Source: Anaerolineales bacterium UBA1429
GTDB lineage: Bacteria; Chloroflexota; Anaerolineae; UBA1429
Assembly (NCBI GenBank): GCA_002329325.1
Contig: DCTX01000037.1
Location: 1-8,336 of the forward strand
Direction of reading: 5' to 3'
DNA: 8,336 nucleotides
The position numbers were made by a program, and so were the translations under genes. Numbering within the stretch: the first letter of the stretch is position 1; every line of letters starts with the position of its first letter. This document shows, piece after piece, positions 5,858-8,336 of this stretch. The notes under the pieces were generated by a model. The model had not been told where the DNA came from. It was given only the letters and a program-made list of their open reading frames with translations, and made no database searches.

Positions 5858-5878
5858 GGGCGAACACAAGGTTCGCCC
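5858..5878 (+). repeat. Palindromic element resembling a Chloroflexota dispersed repeat
   Basis: GGGCGAAC at 5858-5865 and GTTCGCCC at 5871-5878 are perfect complements around ACAAG. The reverse complement with flank reads TGGGGCGAACCTTGTGTTCGCCC. I recall very similar sequences scattered in many copies through intergenic regions of Chloroflexota and some other phyla. Membership in such a REP-like family rests on memory; the palindrome itself is seen directly. Confidence 0.55.
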
Positions 5879-5938
5879 CAACAGAAATGGGACAGGATCC
5901 CGCGGTGCACACGATGCGTGTCATCGCCCGCAATCATC

Positions 5939-5946
5939 AAGGAGGG
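5939..5946 (+). promoter_or_regulatory. Strong ribosome binding site that fixes the lysJ start
   Basis: AAGGAGGG, nearly a consensus Shine-Dalgarno, ends 6 bases before ATG at 5953. This outweighs the upstream start at 5887, whose 22 extra residues come from the dyad-rich gap. Confidence 0.8.
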
Positions 5947-5952
5947 CTTTCC

Positions 5953-7116
5953 ATGGACGCCATGCAACTGGAACAACGCTACACCAGCGGGTGCTATCCC
6001 AAGCGCGAGATCACCATCGTCAGGGGTGAGGGCGCACGCCTGTGGGACGACACGGGCCGCGAGTACATCGATTGCGTCTCGGGGCATGGCGTCGCCATCG
6101 TCGGGCACTGCAACCCCGCCGTGGTCGAGGCCCTGACCAGCCAGGCCCGCACCCTCATCACCTGCCCCGAGATCTTTTACAACGACGTGCGCGCCCGCTT
6201 GCTGGAGCGCCTGATCTCCATCGCCCCGCCGGGGCTGGAGCGCGCGCTGCTGGTCAACTCGGGGGCCGAGGCGGTGGAAGGGACGCTCAAGCTGGCGCGC
6301 TTGAGCACCGGGCGCCCCGGCATCGTCGCCGCCATGCGCAGCTTTCACGGGCGCACCATGGGCGCCCTCTCCACCACCTGGGAGCCCGCCTACCGCGAGC
6401 CCTTTGAGCCGCTGCTGCCCGGCGTGAGCCACGTGCCCTATGGCAACCTGGAGGCCCTGCAAGAAGCTCTGTCTGAGGAGACGGCCGCTTTGATCCTGGA
6501 GGTGGTGCAGGGCGAGGGCGGCGTCAACGTGGGCGATGGCGCCTATCTGCAAGGGGCGCGCGAACTGTGCGACGCCGTGGGCGCGCTCTTGATCGTGGAT
6601 GAGGTGCAGACCGGCTTTGGCCGCACAGGGCGCATGTTCGCCTGCGAGCACCACGGCCTGCGCCCCGACCTGATGGCTGTCGCCAAGGGGATCGCCGGCG
6701 GCGTGCCTATGGGGGCGGTTCTCATCGGCGAGCGGGTGCAGAACATCCGGCCCGGCGTGCACGGCTCCACCTTTGGCGGCAATCCCCTGGCCTGCGCCGC
6801 CGCCCTGGCCGCCATCGACTATATGCTGGAGCACGACCTGCCCGGCCAGGCCCAGCGCAAGGGCGATTGGGCGATGGAGCGCCTGCGAGCCATAGATACG
6901 CGGCTGATCCGCGAGGTGCGCGGCCTGGGCCTGATGATTGGCATCGAGCTGCGCCGCCGCGTCACCCCCTACCTCAAGGCGCTGATGGACGAGGGCGTGC
7001 TGGCACTGCCCGCCGGCAGCACCGTGCTACGGCTGCTGCCGCCCCTGGTGATTAGCGACGAGGAGCTGGCCGCGGCCTGCGACGCCGTGGAGCGCGTCCT
7101 TACCCAGGCAGGCTAG
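5953..7116 (+). CDS. lysJ: LysJ, LysW-gamma-L-lysine aminotransferase (class III, ArgD-like)
   Basis: The 387-residue PLP enzyme transfers an amino group from glutamate to LysW-AAA semialdehyde and makes LysW-lysine (EC 2.6.1.118). It is a class III (acetylornithine-type) aminotransferase: the cofactor phosphate loop region is NSGAEAVEGTLKLAR at 102-116, aromatic and glycine contacts lie in SFHGRTMGALSTT at 130-142, QGEGG at 186-190, the PLP ring Asp is Asp216 in VDEVQTGFGRTG, the Schiff-base lysine is Lys245 in AVAKGIAGG, and GSTFGGNPLACAA at 271-283 closes the site across the dimer. The substrate arginine near the C-terminus is probably Arg360 in VLRLLPPL. Length and motifs are normal. It lies only 3 bases from lysK. 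ArgD with acetylornithine as substrate is the alternative; adjacency to lysZ and lysK favours LysJ, and LysJ enzymes are known to work on both routes in some organisms. Confidence 0.92.
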   Translation: MDAMQLEQRYTSGCYPKREITIVRGEGARLWDDTGREYIDCVSGHGVAIVGHCNPAVVEALTSQARTLITCPEIFYNDVRARLLERLISIAPPGLERALLVNSGAEAVEGTLKLARLSTGRPGIVAAMRSFHGRTMGALSTTWEPAYREPFEPLLPGVSHVPYGNLEALQEALSEETAALILEVVQGEGGVNVGDGAYLQGARELCDAVGALLIVDEVQTGFGRTGRMFACEHHGLRPDLMAVAKGIAGGVPMGAVLIGERVQNIRPGVHGSTFGGNPLACAAALAAIDYMLEHDLPGQAQRKGDWAMERLRAIDTRLIREVRGLGLMIGIELRRRVTPYLKALMDEGVLALPAGSTVLRLLPPLVISDEELAAACDAVERVLTQAG

Positions 7117-7119
7117 GGC

Positions 7120-8208
7120 ATGGCGATCCACGCGCCCACCGACGCCGAGGCCATCGCCCTGCTGGAGCGGTTGGTCTCCATCGAGAGCCCCTCAGGCCAG
7201 GAGGCCGCCGTCGCCCAGGCCGCTGTCGAGGCCATGGAGGCCTGGGGCCTGGAGGCCCATGTGGACGCCGCGGGCAACGCCGTGGGCTGCACCGGTCCGG
7301 GCGAGCGCACCGCGCTCCTCTTGGGGCACATCGACACGGTGCCGGGCTGGGTGCCCGTGCGCCGCGTGGGCGATACCCTCTATGGGCGCGGCGCTGTCGA
7401 CGCCAAGGGCCCCTTTGCCGCCTTTATCTGCGCTGCCGCCCGCGCCGGGGTCTTGCCTGACCTGCGCGTCGTCGTGGTGGGCGCCGTGGAGGAGGAGGCG
7501 GCCACCTCCGCCGGGGCCTATCATGTGGTGGCCCACCAACCCCCCGCCGATGTGGTGATCATCGGCGAGCCCAGCCGCTGGGACCGGATCACCCTGGGGT
7601 ACAAGGGCCGCCTGCTGGTGGACTATCGTCTGGAGCAGGCCGTCTCGCATACGGCGGGCCAGGTGGTGGCCGTCTGCGAGCAGGCCGTGGCCTACTGGCA
7701 GGCCGTGCGCGATTGGGCCGCCGTCTACAACCGCGATCGGGAGGGCGCCTTTGCTTCGCTGGACCCCTCGCTGCGCTCGATCAGTTCGGGGGGCGACGGC
7801 CTGCGGGAATGGGTCGAGATGCGCATCGGCCTGCGGCTGCCCCTGGGGCTGGAGGTTGACGCGCTGGAGGCTCGGCTGACGGGCGCCTGGGCGGGCGAGG
7901 CCTGCGTGACTCTGCATGGCCGCGAGGAGCCCTTTCGCGCCGACAAGCGCAACGAGCTGACCGGCGCGTTCCTGGCGGCAGTGCGCGCCGAGGGCGGGCG
8001 CGCGGCCTTTGTCACCAAGACGGGCACCTCGGACATGAACGTCATCGGCCCTCGCTGGGGTTGCCCCATCGTGGCCTATGGCCCCGGCGATTCCGCCTAC
8101 GACCACACGCCCGAGGAGCAGATCAGCCTGGACGAGTACCTGCGGGCGATCCGGGTGCTCACGGGGGCGCTGCAACGCCTGGCCGAGACCCTGGGGCGGC
8201 GGGGCTAG
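7120..8208 (+). CDS. lysK: LysK, LysW-lysine hydrolase (M20 metallopeptidase family, ArgE/DapE-like)
   Basis: The 362-residue metal-dependent hydrolase cuts lysine from the carrier LysW, the last step of the pathway (EC 3.5.1.130). M20 residues are visible: His70 and Asp72 in GHIDTVPG, bridging Asp94 in GRGAVDAKG, the catalytic base and metal ligand Glu124 and Glu125 in GAVEEEA, Glu150 in IIGEPS, and His329 in YDHTPEE. The dimerisation domain with SHTAG at 176-180 sits between the two catalytic halves, and KTGTSDMNVIGP at 300-311 is a LysK/ArgE-like block. Length is near that of Thermus LysK. The ATG at 7120 is 3 bases after the lysJ stop. Its own ribosome binding site is weak (AGGCAGG at 7106-7112), so translation is probably coupled to lysJ. 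It is the last gene in the window and no terminator is obvious after it. Confidence 0.92.
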   Translation: MAIHAPTDAEAIALLERLVSIESPSGQEAAVAQAAVEAMEAWGLEAHVDAAGNAVGCTGPGERTALLLGHIDTVPGWVPVRRVGDTLYGRGAVDAKGPFAAFICAAARAGVLPDLRVVVVGAVEEEAATSAGAYHVVAHQPPADVVIIGEPSRWDRITLGYKGRLLVDYRLEQAVSHTAGQVVAVCEQAVAYWQAVRDWAAVYNRDREGAFASLDPSLRSISSGGDGLREWVEMRIGLRLPLGLEVDALEARLTGAWAGEACVTLHGREEPFRADKRNELTGAFLAAVRAEGGRAAFVTKTGTSDMNVIGPRWGCPIVAYGPGDSAYDHTPEEQISLDEYLRAIRVLTGALQRLAETLGRRG

Positions 8209-8336
8209 GCCACAGCGAGCCGGGGAGCGCAGGCGGGCCGTCCGCACCCCCTATCTCCCGTCGGCGTATGGGGCCACCCCTGATCCTGAACGGCCCCCGC
8301 CGCGCCTGAGGAATGTTGTCAATCAGTGAAAATGTC
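8209..8336 (+). other. Region downstream of lysK with no supported gene
   Basis: Bases 8209 to about 8310 are GC-rich without a convincing ORF; two short frames opening inside lysK are shadows. Small imperfect dyads such as GGGGCCACCCC at 8270-8280 are too weak to call a terminator, and no T run follows. The last 26 bases (8311-8336) drop to about one third G+C. They read like the edge of something different that continues past the window. Confidence 0.5.

Larger units (their letters stand above)
5829..5952 (+). other. lysZ-lysJ intergenic gap with several small dyads
   Basis: No gene is supported here. The 124 bases hold four successive short inverted repeats: CGCGCGG/CCGCGCG at 5830-5850, GGGCGAAC/GTTCGCCC at 5858-5878, GGGA/TCCC at 5889-5901 and ACACG/CGTGT at 5909-5921. 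None has a T run after it. The frame of lysJ is open back to 5887, but the strong ribosome binding site at 5939-5946 and family alignment place its start at 5953. I looked for LysW motifs and found none. Confidence 0.6.

Noticed and set aside
4995..5933. Long open frame on the minus strand (312 codons) opposite lysZ
   Set aside because: Same antisense artefact. It runs across both intergenic regions and has no recognisable domain.
4845..5952. A hidden lysW in either of the two intergenic gaps
   Set aside because: No CxxC pairs, no EDWGE-like tail and no open frame of about 54 codons were found in the gaps around lysZ.
5812..6834. Long open frame on the minus strand (340 codons) opposite lysJ
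   Set aside because: It is the antisense shadow of a GC-rich gene. The translation is His/Gly/Ala/Gln-rich with no family motif, and the plus strand holds a complete LysJ.
3783..8208. Classical arginine genes argC, argB, argD and argE
   Set aside because: The GCNATATNL active-site motif of the reductase, the TSRRTDRET motif of the kinase, and linkage with LysX and homoaconitase identify the LysW-type lysine enzymes.
7192..8247. Long open frame on the minus strand (351 codons) opposite lysK
   Set aside because: Low-complexity Gly/His/Ala/Gln composition without motifs, opposite a complete M20 hydrolase; third-position GC keeps stops out of the antisense frame.
8209..8310. Intrinsic terminator or small gene after lysK
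   Set aside because: Only weak 4-base dyads such as GGGGCCACCCC without T runs are present, and the short frames have no ribosome binding site or recognisable product.
1..8336. CRISPR array, tRNA, rRNA or known riboswitch
   Set aside because: No regularly spaced direct repeats, no tRNA-like cloverleaf and no gap long enough for a lysine riboswitch were seen.

Overview
This GC-rich window (roughly two thirds G+C or more, by eye) is a compact, co-directional plus-strand block for lysine biosynthesis by the alpha-aminoadipate (AAA) route with LysW carrier protein, the pathway known from Thermus, some archaea and some other bacteria. The sequences resemble Thermus thermophilus proteins throughout. 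The gap 3' of lysZ holds a palindrome of a kind I associate with Chloroflexota genomes. My best guess is a Chloroflexota bacterium, but this is inference and not proof.

Layout: 1-186 is the 3' end of homocitrate synthase. 179-1423 and 1434-1931 are the large and small homoaconitase subunits. 1928-2932 is homoisocitrate dehydrogenase. 2929-3786 is LysX (ATP-grasp ligase). 3783-4844 is LysY (reductase). A 174-base gap (4845-5018) follows, then LysZ (kinase, 5019-5828), then a 124-base gap (5829-5952) with several small dyads, then LysJ (aminotransferase, 5953-7116) and LysK (deacylase, 7120-8208). The last 128 bases hold no gene that I can support.

How the genes work together: homocitrate synthase condenses 2-oxoglutarate with acetyl-CoA. 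Homoaconitase and homoisocitrate dehydrogenase carry homocitrate to 2-oxoadipate. A transaminase not present here makes AAA. LysX attaches AAA to LysW, LysZ phosphorylates the side chain, LysY reduces it to the semialdehyde, LysJ aminates it, and LysK releases lysine. From hcs to lysY every junction is an overlap or a gap of about 10 bases, and three are 4-base overlaps (GTGA, ATGA, GTGA). This suggests one translationally coupled operon.

I see no undescribed system: the core is a known pathway. The points worth a second look are: no lysW gene in the window although all its client enzymes are here; a Val in homoisocitrate dehydrogenase where the Thermus enzyme has the specificity-determining Arg85; two tiny ORFs with Shine-Dalgarno sequences flanking the lysY-lysZ gap; a row of dyads between lysZ and lysJ; and an AT-richer right edge that may be the start of an insertion element.
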